Of a stretch of 62,935 nt of DNA, positions 36,317-43,387 are shown one piece after another. Source of the stretch: CAZSWS01 sp964610765 (GTDB lineage: Bacteria > Bacteroidota > Bacteroidia > Bacteroidales > Tannerellaceae); contig CAZSWS010000006.1 of assembly GCA_964610765.1 (NCBI GenBank), positions 1 to 62,935 on the forward strand. Reading direction: 5' to 3'. Under the pieces are notes generated by a model. It saw only the letters and a list, made by a program, of their open reading frames with translations. It was not told where the DNA came from and made no database searches. The translations under genes were made by a program, and so were the position numbers. Each line of letters starts with the position of its first letter. Position 1 is the stretch's first letter.

Positions 36317-37690
36317 TCACTTAAATGTGTCGGCTGCCAGCTCAGATTGCCTCTTAACAGCTTTATCAACCGATTCTTTATTCTTTGCATCAATTCCATA
36401 CAAATGAGGTGAAGGGATTTCAATCGTTGTACCTATCGGCACATTATGCGGATTTTTTATTACCTTTTTATTATGTTCATACAGATACACCCAAAACACT
36501 TTTTTTCCATAATACTTGAGTGCATATACCGTTAATAAGTCACCCGGCTGGATTGTTACCCTATCAAGTACTGACGGAAGTTCTTTCGGTGGAACTTCCT
36601 TTACTTCATCTCCTCTGGATTCATCATTTATATTCGGTTGATTATCAGAAATATTACCTCCTATTGATGAAGCTTTGATTGAGTCAATGTCAGTCAGGTT
36701 ATCTATGCTATCCTTATGAATGGATTCTACTATTTTTGTAAGGGTATCTTGAACAATAATGCCCGGTTTTTGCTGTTTATCCGGTAATGAGTCGTTCGAG
36801 CTGTTCTTATATATAAAGATAGCTATTAATGCTATTGCGGCGATTGAAAAAACAGTTATAAGCATTTTTCGGCTACCCCCCTGCTCAACGCTTATTTCTG
36901 AAAACTCATCCTCCTCAATGGTTTCTTCTTCTTCTTCAGCAACTCTTGGTTGTGTTATTTCTTCAGGCTCTGCCGTCGTATCATCTTGCTCACTGTCTGC
37001 TTCACCAACAACATTCATCTCAGTTATCTCAGTATCTACTGACTCAGCTTCTTCAAAGTCTTCTATCGCATCGATAATTTCCTTTTGCTCAACCTCTTGC
37101 ATGAGCTCCTTTTCTTCAGCCACAACTTCTTCTTCCTCTACTTGAATTGCTTGCGTTTCCTCTTTGCTCTCAATGTCTTCTATGTTTATTTCTTCAGGAG
37201 ACACAAAAGGCTCTTCAAATGATTCCAGGCTTTCTGAAGGTTCATCAATTATAGAATCCGGTATCGGCTCAGCAACCACCTCTTCAATAGGTATTGAATC
37301 ATCATAAAGCTCTTCATTTTCATCCGAATCATCCTCTTCACTAATGGTCAGGTCTTCCATCGAAATGCCTTCGGCTAATTCGACTGATTCAAAAAAGGCA
37401 AAAGGCTTGTTGACTATGTCACGAAGCTTCTTATCCGCAACAAATACATATCGATAATGAGCAGGAATAATGAAACGTTCGTTAGAGTGAATATGGATGC
37501 TTTCGCGCTCTTCAATATATTGTGCTTTAAAAGTACCCAATCCTTTTATTTCAACTGCATTACTCTCATCTACTTGCGTAGAAAGAATGTCAAGAAGTTC
37601 TTTTACAAAACGTGTTGTCCACTCAATGTCCTTGCCGGTTTTTTCTGCAAGGATTTTACATAAATCCAATGTGGTAAACCGGTTATTCAT
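36317..37690 (-). CDS. HU-like domain, transmembrane helix and LysM-like domain
   Basis: A 457-residue protein of unusual build. Residues 1 to about 95 are an HU/IHF-like DNA-binding domain (GLGTFKAQYIEERESIHIHS around 50-69). Residues ~100-272 are an extremely acidic linker. A single membrane helix spans 276-294 (MLITVFSIAAIALIAIFIY) with Arg/Lys just before it, which places the HU part in the cytoplasm. After a spacer, residues 377-427 look like a LysM domain (VTIQPGDLLTVYALKYYG, NPHNVPIGTTIEIP), which would sit in the periplasm on peptidoglycan. It overlaps the soluble HU gene by eight bases. DNA and wall binding are inferred, not shown. Confidence 0.8.
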   Translation of the reverse strand: MNNRFTTLDLCKILAEKTGKDIEWTTRFVKELLDILSTQVDESNAVEIKGLGTFKAQYIEERESIHIHSNERFIIPAHYRYVFVADKKLRDIVNKPFAFFESVELAEGISMEDLTISEEDDSDENEELYDDSIPIEEVVAEPIPDSIIDEPSESLESFEEPFVSPEEINIEDIESKEETQAIQVEEEEVVAEEKELMQEVEQKEIIDAIEDFEEAESVDTEITEMNVVGEADSEQDDTTAEPEEITQPRVAEEEEETIEEDEFSEISVEQGGSRKMLITVFSIAAIALIAIFIYKNSSNDSLPDKQQKPGIIVQDTLTKIVESIHKDSIDNLTDIDSIKASSIGGNISDNQPNINDESRGDEVKEVPPKELPSVLDRVTIQPGDLLTVYALKYYGKKVFWVYLYEHNKKVIKNPHNVPIGTTIEIPSPHLYGIDAKNKESVDKAVKRQSELAADTFK

Positions 37691-37964
37691 CTTTACTGTT
37701 TATTTGTTCTTTCAACGCAATATTAGGTCTAAATAAAGGAGTTAACTTGGGAGGAACTAAATATTTTTTACCATTGGGGCTCAAAGAAATGCGTTCATCT
37801 TTCTTTTTCACTTCAAAAACACCAAACCCTTGAAGCAAAAGCGAATCTCCTTCAGACAAAAAACCGGAAACGGTATCCGTAAATACAGATAAATGTGTTT
37901 CTATCTCTTTTTCAGATGCCCCTAACCTATTTGAAAGTTCTATAATCAATTCTTTTTGTCTCAT
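37683..37964 (-). CDS. HU/IHF-like DNA-binding protein
   Basis: A 93-residue protein of HU/IHF size with the GFGVFEVKKKDERISLSPNG arm-type segment (47-66), less basic than a typical IHF arm. It starts the two-gene unit with the HU-TM-LysM protein, whose ATG lies eight bases inside this gene. The two proteins may form a mixed dimer, as IHF subunits do, though that is only inferred. It is divergent from the methyltransferase gene. Confidence 0.88.
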   Translation of the reverse strand: MRQKELIIELSNRLGASEKEIETHLSVFTDTVSGFLSEGDSLLLQGFGVFEVKKKDERISLSPNGKKYLVPPKLTPLFRPNIALKEQINSKDE

Positions 37965-38036
37965 ACATGCCTTTTTATCTCGGATTTCATATCCCGCTTA
38001 AAATTACGATTAATTCATGGAATAACAATAAAGATA

Positions 38037-38044
38037 TATCTTTG
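38037..38044 (+). promoter_or_regulatory. -7 element TATCTTTG
   Basis: An exact TAnnTTTG match 19 bases before the methyltransferase start at 38064. It supports that start over the upstream in-frame ATG at 37956. Confidence 0.6.
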
Positions 38045-38063
38045 CTTTCTGAAAGAAAAAAAC

Positions 38064-38603
38064 ATGCGGAAGCTCCAAATCACCGAATTAGACCGGTTAA
38101 GTCCGGAATCATTCAAGAAAAGCAATAAAATACCCTTAGTCGTTGTACTAGATCATGTACGAAGTTTAAACAACGTAGGCTCTGTGTTTCGAACAGCCGA
38201 TGCGTTTCGTGTTCACGCGGTTTTTCTATGTGGAATTACCGCGCAACCTCCCCATGCCGAAATACATAAAACAGCCTTAGGGGCAGAAGATAGTGTTACC
38301 TGGAGATATTATGAAGATACACTTCAAGCCGTATCCGACTTAAAAAACCAAGGCTATACGATATGCTCAATAGAACAAGTTGAAAACGCAATCATGCTTG
38401 ACAACCTTTCACTAGATACGCATAGTAAATATGCCGTTATTTTAGGCAATGAAGTCAAAGGCGTTCAACAAAAGGTGGTTGATGCCAGTGACTTCACGAT
38501 AGAAATCCCACAATTTGGAACAAAACACTCATTGAATGTATCTGTTACAGCAGGGATTGTTATTTGGGACTTTTTCAAAAAACTCCGTTCCAATATCCGC
38601 TAA
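38064..38603 (+). CDS. SpoU/TrmH-family RNA 2'-O-methyltransferase
   Basis: A protein of about 179 residues with a SPOUT trefoil-knot fold. The conserved segments are LDHVRSLNNVGSVFRTADAF (motif 1), ILGNEVKGV (motif 2) and HSLNVSVTAGIVIWDF (motif 3). It methylates the ribose of a tRNA or rRNA nucleotide with S-adenosylmethionine. The start is 38064; the earlier ATG at 37956 adds 36 non-conserved residues and lies before the promoter element. The target position in RNA cannot be read from sequence. Confidence 0.9.
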   Translation: MRKLQITELDRLSPESFKKSNKIPLVVVLDHVRSLNNVGSVFRTADAFRVHAVFLCGITAQPPHAEIHKTALGAEDSVTWRYYEDTLQAVSDLKNQGYTICSIEQVENAIMLDNLSLDTHSKYAVILGNEVKGVQQKVVDASDFTIEIPQFGTKHSLNVSVTAGIVIWDFFKKLRSNIR

Positions 38604-38621
38604 GTACCTCGGGTACTTTAT

Positions 38622-40115
38622 TTATGGCACAACAGATAACCTTATTTCATACGTTAAGTTGGGCTTGAAGGTAGGCTCATAAATTAGAATTGCATCTTTA
38701 GTCACTACCGTTTCCCAGGGAAGTCTTTTGGCCAATGTTGGATTCTTTAATCTTTCTGGAAATATAAAGCAAAAAGGCAAATCGGCTACGTGCTCATTTT
38801 TAAACTTATCACCTGTCAATTTAGACAAACTGAAATTCTCTTTTGTTTCAATCGTAAGTATATATTCATTGCCTTCTTTCCGGGTTGATACGGTATAGTC
38901 ATTCTCTTCCGGTATTTCTTGCAAACGCACATTCCATTTCGGATCGCCATAATAAGCAACCACATCTCGGTCGTGCCAAAACCCTAATTCGTCAGTCGTA
39001 ATGTCTCTTCCTAAGAGAACCCGGGCATCTTCCTGCCCTTGTTTAAATATGCTTTTAGCCTGATGATTAAATGGAGCCTCCATAAATTCAGGACTAAACT
39101 TATTCATCCGGTAAAGCATATCCTGCATATTTAAAAAGAAAGACTCTGCTGCAGTAAGTTTTCCCGGAGTGGTCAAAAAATATTTCAAAACTCCCCATCC
39201 ATTGCGTCCATACCATGTAGGAACCACATAGCCAATAAATGTTGTTGCATGATAGTTGCTAATCCAAGTTGAAGCCATTGAGTACTTATCGTTGTTAACA
39301 TTGCCAATCAAACAGTTACCAATAGGCATACATAAAAAAGGCTTATCCCGATTTGGGGTTATATAAAAGGATAGACTATCTTTTTTCATCCGTATTTTCT
39401 TCCCCTTAATCATCGGTACAGCATAGAAATCACCATCTACCGGAATAATATTGCCATCTGAATAAGGCATTTCCAGGTTTTTTTCTGTAGCATGCGAGGC
39501 AGTTACCATAAAGTCGGGTTCATACGTATTATATAGGTTAACAAACTCAGGTAATACTTGCTCCGGCGAAACTTTTCTATAGGTTACCGGTAGCATTTTT
39601 GCCCGCTTCTCCCCCACTATTCCTTCTCGGTGATCATCTACCCATCCAAACTTGTCAAACCATTTAGCCAGCGATAGTTCTGTCACAGAGGCTATTCCCG
39701 TTTTAACAACAAAAGGCTCTGTGCTGTTTTCCAGCATTTTCATGGCTGCAGATGCATCCTTTCCTGTAACAATACCCCAAAAGCAGTCTAAATACATATC
39801 CGGATCTATTTTACGTGAAGCAATATTCCAAGATATGATATAGTCTTTATCCAGATTTTCAGGCTTCTCTACGATACAAATATAACGCGGTGCGTGTTCA
39901 CGAATCTTATCCATCAGTTCATCCGGAGCTTGGTCGTAAGTCAAATAGGTTGAATGATGTTTTTCAACCAAGTGGTCAACTACTTTTTTCCATGCTACAT
40001 CCTCTACTACCTGTTTAGAGGTAAGCACTAAATAGTCTGCAGCAGATAGAGAAAATGAGAAAAGAACGAAAATGGCAAGAAGCCAATACTTTTTGTGTAA
40101 CATAAAGTGATTCAT
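38622..40115 (-). CDS. Secreted protein of unknown function, possibly cysteine-peptidase-like
   Basis: A 497-residue protein with a signal peptide (YWLLAIFVLFSFSLSAADY) and no later membrane helix. Two patches recall gingipain-like (C25) caspase-fold peptidases: TASHAT with His208 and MPIGNCLIG with Cys268, in the right order. The similarity is only motif-level and I do not recognise the family with confidence. It is a single gene with its own promoter element and a leader hairpin on the minus strand. Confidence 0.6.
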   Translation of the reverse strand: MNHFMLHKKYWLLAIFVLFSFSLSAADYLVLTSKQVVEDVAWKKVVDHLVEKHHSTYLTYDQAPDELMDKIREHAPRYICIVEKPENLDKDYIISWNIASRKIDPDMYLDCFWGIVTGKDASAAMKMLENSTEPFVVKTGIASVTELSLAKWFDKFGWVDDHREGIVGEKRAKMLPVTYRKVSPEQVLPEFVNLYNTYEPDFMVTASHATEKNLEMPYSDGNIIPVDGDFYAVPMIKGKKIRMKKDSLSFYITPNRDKPFLCMPIGNCLIGNVNNDKYSMASTWISNYHATTFIGYVVPTWYGRNGWGVLKYFLTTPGKLTAAESFFLNMQDMLYRMNKFSPEFMEAPFNHQAKSIFKQGQEDARVLLGRDITTDELGFWHDRDVVAYYGDPKWNVRLQEIPEENDYTVSTRKEGNEYILTIETKENFSLSKLTGDKFKNEHVADLPFCFIFPERLKNPTLAKRLPWETVVTKDAILIYEPTFKPNLTYEIRLSVVP

Positions 40116-40227
40116 AAAAAACAGCTTTTTAAATATTAAACCCGGTTACAACACCCATACATCTATATTATATGTGTATAGGTGGTGCTTCTATGGGATT
40201 TTTACATGCTTAACACTAACGATGGTG

Positions 40228-40235
40228 CAAAAGTA
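40228..40235 (-). promoter_or_regulatory. -7 element TACTTTTG
   Basis: On the minus strand this reads TACTTTTG, about 113 bases before the secreted protein at 40115. The implied leader contains the hairpin CACC..ATACAT / ATGTGTAT..GGTG. Confidence 0.5.
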
Positions 40236-40363
40236 CATCATTTAGTAAAAGAGAAAAAAGAAATATGTAAATAAAAAAGGGTCTAACTGCCTAATAAAAT
40301 GTTAGATAGTTAAACCTGTACTTAAACTCCCCCATTTTTATGGAAAAACAACCAGGGATTTTA

Positions 40364-40394
40364 TTGATAAGGTTCTATTGGTTTAGTACATTTG
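40364..40394 (+). promoter_or_regulatory. Promoter TTG-N20-TACATTTG
   Basis: TTG (40364-40366) and TACATTTG (40387-40394) at 20-base spacing match both Bacteroidetes promoter boxes. Transcription would begin near 40400, immediately before the inverted-repeat leader. Confidence 0.8.
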
Positions 40395-40405
40395 TAGTAC
40401 ACATT

Positions 40406-40499
40406 TAATCTTTCAACGTTCGTTAAAAGTTCTTCTTACGAGGCTCGAAAGAGCTTCTAACGAGCGTCAAAAGCTCTTTCAACAAAGGTTGAAAGATTA
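40406..40499 (+). promoter_or_regulatory. Nested inverted-repeat leader with mutually exclusive folds
   Basis: Outer stem: TAATCTTTCAAC (40406-40417) pairs perfectly with GTTGAAAGATTA (40488-40499). Inside are an imperfect hairpin (40420-40441) and a perfect 10-bp hairpin, GAAAGAGCTT (40447-40456) with AAGCTCTTTC (40471-40480). The right outer arm can instead pair locally: CTTTCAAC (40476-40483), AAAG loop, GTTGAAAG (40488-40495). Two exclusive folds are possible. A terminator U tract is absent. Confidence 0.7.
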
Positions 40500-40548
40500 G
40501 ATGTCACTGAATAAATGTTTAATTATCTATTATCTAACAAGTAAAACA

Positions 40549-41157
40549 ATGGGATTAATTTATGATTTCTATCAGAACCCGACTCCCAAAGAGTCAAGTG
40601 ATGCGGCAACGAAGCATGCCAGAGTCGTCACAACTGAAACGGTTGACACACAAGAACTAGCTGCAGTGATTGCCGACAGAAGCACCATCAATGCAGGCGA
40701 AGTAAAAGGAATGCTCGACTTATTAAGCGATGTATTGGTATATGAACTCTCTCAAAGCAGACGTGTCCATATAGATGGGTTAGGCTATTTTCGATTAAGT
40801 TTGAGCTGTCCGTCTATTGTTTCCGAAAAAGAAATTCGATCAGAATCAATTCATGTACGTTCAGTCGTATTTCGTCCGGAACAACGCTTAAAAGCCAAAG
40901 TTCAGCAATTTAAAATGGAACGGCTCAACAAGCGAAACAGAAGAGAAAAAAGAACCAATGAAGAAGTTGAAAAGTTATTGGGTGTTCATTTTCAACACAA
41001 TTCCTACATCTCCGTTCGCCAATTTGCATTATTAGCAGGTATATCACCTTCAACTGCCAACTTGAAAATCAAAAAACTGGTAAATCAAGGAAAACTAAAA
41101 CGTATTGGAAGCAGAAGCTGTTATTTGTACTTGCCTTCAGGTGTTGATTTAGAATGA
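40549..41157 (+). CDS. HU-like domain fused to a winged-helix DNA-binding domain
   Basis: A protein of about 202 residues. The N-terminal part (MGLIYDFYQNP to about residue 115) is an HU/IHF-type domain of the Bacteroidetes 'HU fused to wHTH' kind, with HIDGLGYFRLSLSC as the core strand. The C-terminal part (about 130-200, ISVRQFALLAGISPSTANLK) is a winged helix. I start at 40549 because MGLIYDFYQNP is the characteristic opening of this family and the extra codons from 40501 are not conserved in style. It is preceded by the structured leader and followed by a strong terminator, so it is monocistronic and possibly autoregulated. Confidence 0.85.
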   Translation: MGLIYDFYQNPTPKESSDAATKHARVVTTETVDTQELAAVIADRSTINAGEVKGMLDLLSDVLVYELSQSRRVHIDGLGYFRLSLSCPSIVSEKEIRSESIHVRSVVFRPEQRLKAKVQQFKMERLNKRNRREKRTNEEVEKLLGVHFQHNSYISVRQFALLAGISPSTANLKIKKLVNQGKLKRIGSRSCYLYLPSGVDLE

Positions 41158-41186
41158 AATAAGCATTATCAGAAATAGTATGCAAA

Positions 41187-41238
41187 ATGGGCTATATCTA
41201 TATCAGCTGAAAGCCTCTATAGATATAGCCCATTTTTT
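41187..41238. terminator. Bidirectional terminator
   Basis: A perfect 16-bp stem (41187-41202 with 41218-41233) followed by six T on the plus strand, with four A before it (T on the minus strand). It separates the convergent HU-wHTH and oxidoreductase genes. Confidence 0.92.
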
Positions 41239-41251
41239 ATATAAACTCCGT

Positions 41252-42247
41252 TTATTGAACGTGTTTATAGCAAAGTTTGATCGTATCTAGTGCAGATTCG
41301 GCACTGCATAAAGCAGGAAACGTGTTTTCTAAAACACAACGGGCAAAATATTCAGTTTCATCCACAAAGCCTTTATTGCCGTCTTCTACATCGATAGTGA
41401 AAGACTCTTGATCAGTTGATATACTAACTTTAAGTCCATCAGCCGCATCCCATACAACCGTTGCATTCTCAAACGAAGCTCTATAAGAAGCACTGAAAGG
41501 CATTTTACTGTGAAATATATTACCACCTTCAACTTTGACTTTTACCCCATTTTGTTCATACTTCCAAATAGAACAAATGTAGTCATGATTGCTTAACGAA
41601 CCGGGTAGATTGATGGCATAAAGACTGTCAGGCAAACCTAACATAAATTGCAAAAAGTCTATATCATGAATCACTAAATCAAACAATGCTCCTCCTGAAG
41701 CACCAAAAGTAGTTTGCTTGCTTTTCCACTCTCCCCAGTCAGGTACACCTGTATATCTACCTAAAGAGATAAAGTTTAACTTACCGTATTGATTGGTCTT
41801 GTAGATCTCATGCAGCGTAGTATAGGCAGACATGAAACGTACTACATGCCCTACCCCCAGCTTAACTTTAAACCGTTTGGCCTGCTTAATTAGTTCTTCG
41901 CCCTCTTTTACATCTAATACAAATGGCTTTTCAATAAAGGTGTGAATACCTTTTTCTATGGTTTTCATCGCAATTGGAGCATGAAGAGCTGTATGTACAC
42001 AGATAAATGCCAAATCAGGTGTCTCATTGGCCAAACATTCATCGATTGAACTATACCAGTTTACACTTTCCAATTGACTTTTATCAATGGTACCTGTGTC
42101 AAAGTTGCCGGCTGCTTGACTTGAATCAGCAGACATGGCGGGATCAACAATCGCTTTCAACTCCATTCGATCACTATTTAATATAGTAGATGCATGCGTT
42201 TTACCCATGAAGCCAAATCCAACAACAATTGCTTTTAGTTTTTTCAT
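41252..42247 (-). CDS. Gfo/Idh/MocA-family oxidoreductase
   Basis: A protein of about 331 residues with an NAD(P)-binding Rossmann fold (VVGFGFMGKTHAST, residues 8-21), the EKP motif (IEKPFVLDVKEGEEL) and a C-terminal beta-sheet domain. Such enzymes oxidise or reduce sugars and cyclitols; the substrate is not identifiable. The start at 42247 (MKKLKAIVVG) is preferred over the ATG two codons earlier. It lies 40 bases after trmD on the same strand. Confidence 0.9.
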   Translation of the reverse strand: MKKLKAIVVGFGFMGKTHASTILNSDRMELKAIVDPAMSADSSQAAGNFDTGTIDKSQLESVNWYSSIDECLANETPDLAFICVHTALHAPIAMKTIEKGIHTFIEKPFVLDVKEGEELIKQAKRFKVKLGVGHVVRFMSAYTTLHEIYKTNQYGKLNFISLGRYTGVPDWGEWKSKQTTFGASGGALFDLVIHDIDFLQFMLGLPDSLYAINLPGSLSNHDYICSIWKYEQNGVKVKVEGGNIFHSKMPFSASYRASFENATVVWDAADGLKVSISTDQESFTIDVEDGNKGFVDETEYFARCVLENTFPALCSAESALDTIKLCYKHVQ

Positions 42248-42287
42248 AATCATTCATTTATTACATATATAATTTATTTTCACTGCT

Positions 42288-42962
42288 TTATTCTAACAAA
42301 TCCGGTCGTAGCAAGGCGGTACGTTCGTATGCTTTTTGCAAACGCCACTCCGCTATTTTAGCGGCATGACCGGAGAGTAACACTTCGGGTACCTCCCAGC
42401 CTTTGTATTCAGCCGGACGTGTATAAACAGGTGGAGCCAAAAGGTTGTCTTGAAAAGAATCCGACAAAGCACTTTGCTCATCACCTATTACACCCGGAAT
42501 CAGCCGAATAATAGCATCAGAAATAACAGCTGCGGCCATCTCTCCACCGGTCAACACATAATCACCTATGGATATTTCTTTGGTAATTAAATGCTCACGA
42601 ATTCTATAATCTACCCCTTTGTAATGTCCGCATAGAATAATGATATTTTCAAGCATGGACATGTTGTTTGCCATAGATTGATTCAATTGCTCGCCATCAG
42701 GAGAAGTGAAAATGACTTCATCATAAGTGCGTTCTGCCTTTAAGGCAGAAATAGCCTTATCGACCGGTTCAATTTGTATGACCATGCCTGCTTCACCACC
42801 AAATGGATAATCATCTACTCTTTTCCATTTATTAGTAGTGTAATCTCGCAAATTATGTAAGAATATCTCGGCTAACCCTTTGTCCTGAGCTCGTTTAAGT
42901 ATAGAGAAATTGACCATTCCTTCTATCATCTCGGGTAACACGGTTAATATATCTATTCGCAT
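42288..42962 (-). CDS. trmD: tRNA (guanine-N1)-methyltransferase
   Basis: A 224-residue SPOUT methyltransferase that makes m1G37 in tRNAs, preventing frameshifts. It has the opening IDILTVLPEMIEG, the knot segments GHYKGVDYRIREHL and SIGDYVLTGGEMAA, and the C-terminal ending PPVYTRPAEYKGWEVPEVLL. The length is slightly shorter than in Proteobacteria. It is not next to rpsP, rimM and rplS as in many other bacteria. Confidence 0.95.
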   Translation of the reverse strand: MRIDILTVLPEMIEGMVNFSILKRAQDKGLAEIFLHNLRDYTTNKWKRVDDYPFGGEAGMVIQIEPVDKAISALKAERTYDEVIFTSPDGEQLNQSMANNMSMLENIIILCGHYKGVDYRIREHLITKEISIGDYVLTGGEMAAAVISDAIIRLIPGVIGDEQSALSDSFQDNLLAPPVYTRPAEYKGWEVPEVLLSGHAAKIAEWRLQKAYERTALLRPDLLE

Positions 42963-43387
42963 TTAAATTACGCTTAGTGAGTATTAAAATTAGGTAAAGA
43001 TAATAAGGTTAAGCACTCTTACCTACATCATCGTATGAAATTACACTTGATTAATAATTATTCAGTCTTTATTTATTTGTGAAAAAACAATAAAAAGAAT
43101 AGATGTATCAAATTTTTCAATAGCTATTTTTTTTAGCACATAAAGATAAGTACATCAGCAAACATCGACCGACGGATTCATGCTGAGATATCCGAAAGGC
43201 AACTAAAAGCATCAAAAACGAAATATTTTTTACAAAACACATAAACAAATTAACTCAAATGATTATTTCTGTTATAGGATTTTAAAAACCACCAATATGT
43301 TAAAAGGCTGGTTTTGAATAAATAAAAACATATCTTTGCCACACTAAAAAAACATAAAACGTTTTCTTACTAGAAGTTCTTTATTTT
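42963..43387. other. Divergent intergenic region, no gene
   Basis: Apart from the TATCTTTG element at 43331-43338, I see AT-rich DNA without clear repeats or coding signals. The element serves the glycogen synthase. The trmD promoter is not evident. Confidence 0.55.
43331..43338 (+). promoter_or_regulatory. -7 element TATCTTTG
   Basis: An exact TAnnTTTG match about 50 bases before the glycogen synthase start. Confidence 0.55.

Larger units (their letters stand above)
40116..40500. other. Divergent control region, no gene
   Basis: This gap holds a minus-strand promoter element (40228-40235), an imperfect leader hairpin for the minus gene (40152-40184), a two-box plus-strand promoter (40364-40394) and the nested inverted repeats described at 40406-40499. 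Confidence 0.75.

Noticed and set aside
36759..37145. Serine-rich open frame on the plus strand
   Set aside because: It mirrors the acidic linker of the HU-TM-LysM protein. GAA/GAG codons read backwards give Ser/Phe-rich nonsense.
37956..38063. Upstream start for the SpoU methyltransferase
   Set aside because: The 36 extra residues lack family similarity, and the promoter element at 38037-38044 lies inside them.
40406..40499. CRISPR array or mobile-element end
   Set aside because: The repeats are nested inverted arms of 8-12 bases, not regularly spaced direct repeats. There is no transposase, cas gene or target duplication.
40406..40499. Classical rho-independent attenuator
   Set aside because: The 8-bp CTTTCAAC/GTTGAAAG stem is followed by ATTAG rather than a U tract, so transcription termination there is unlikely; I kept it as a possible switch or operator.
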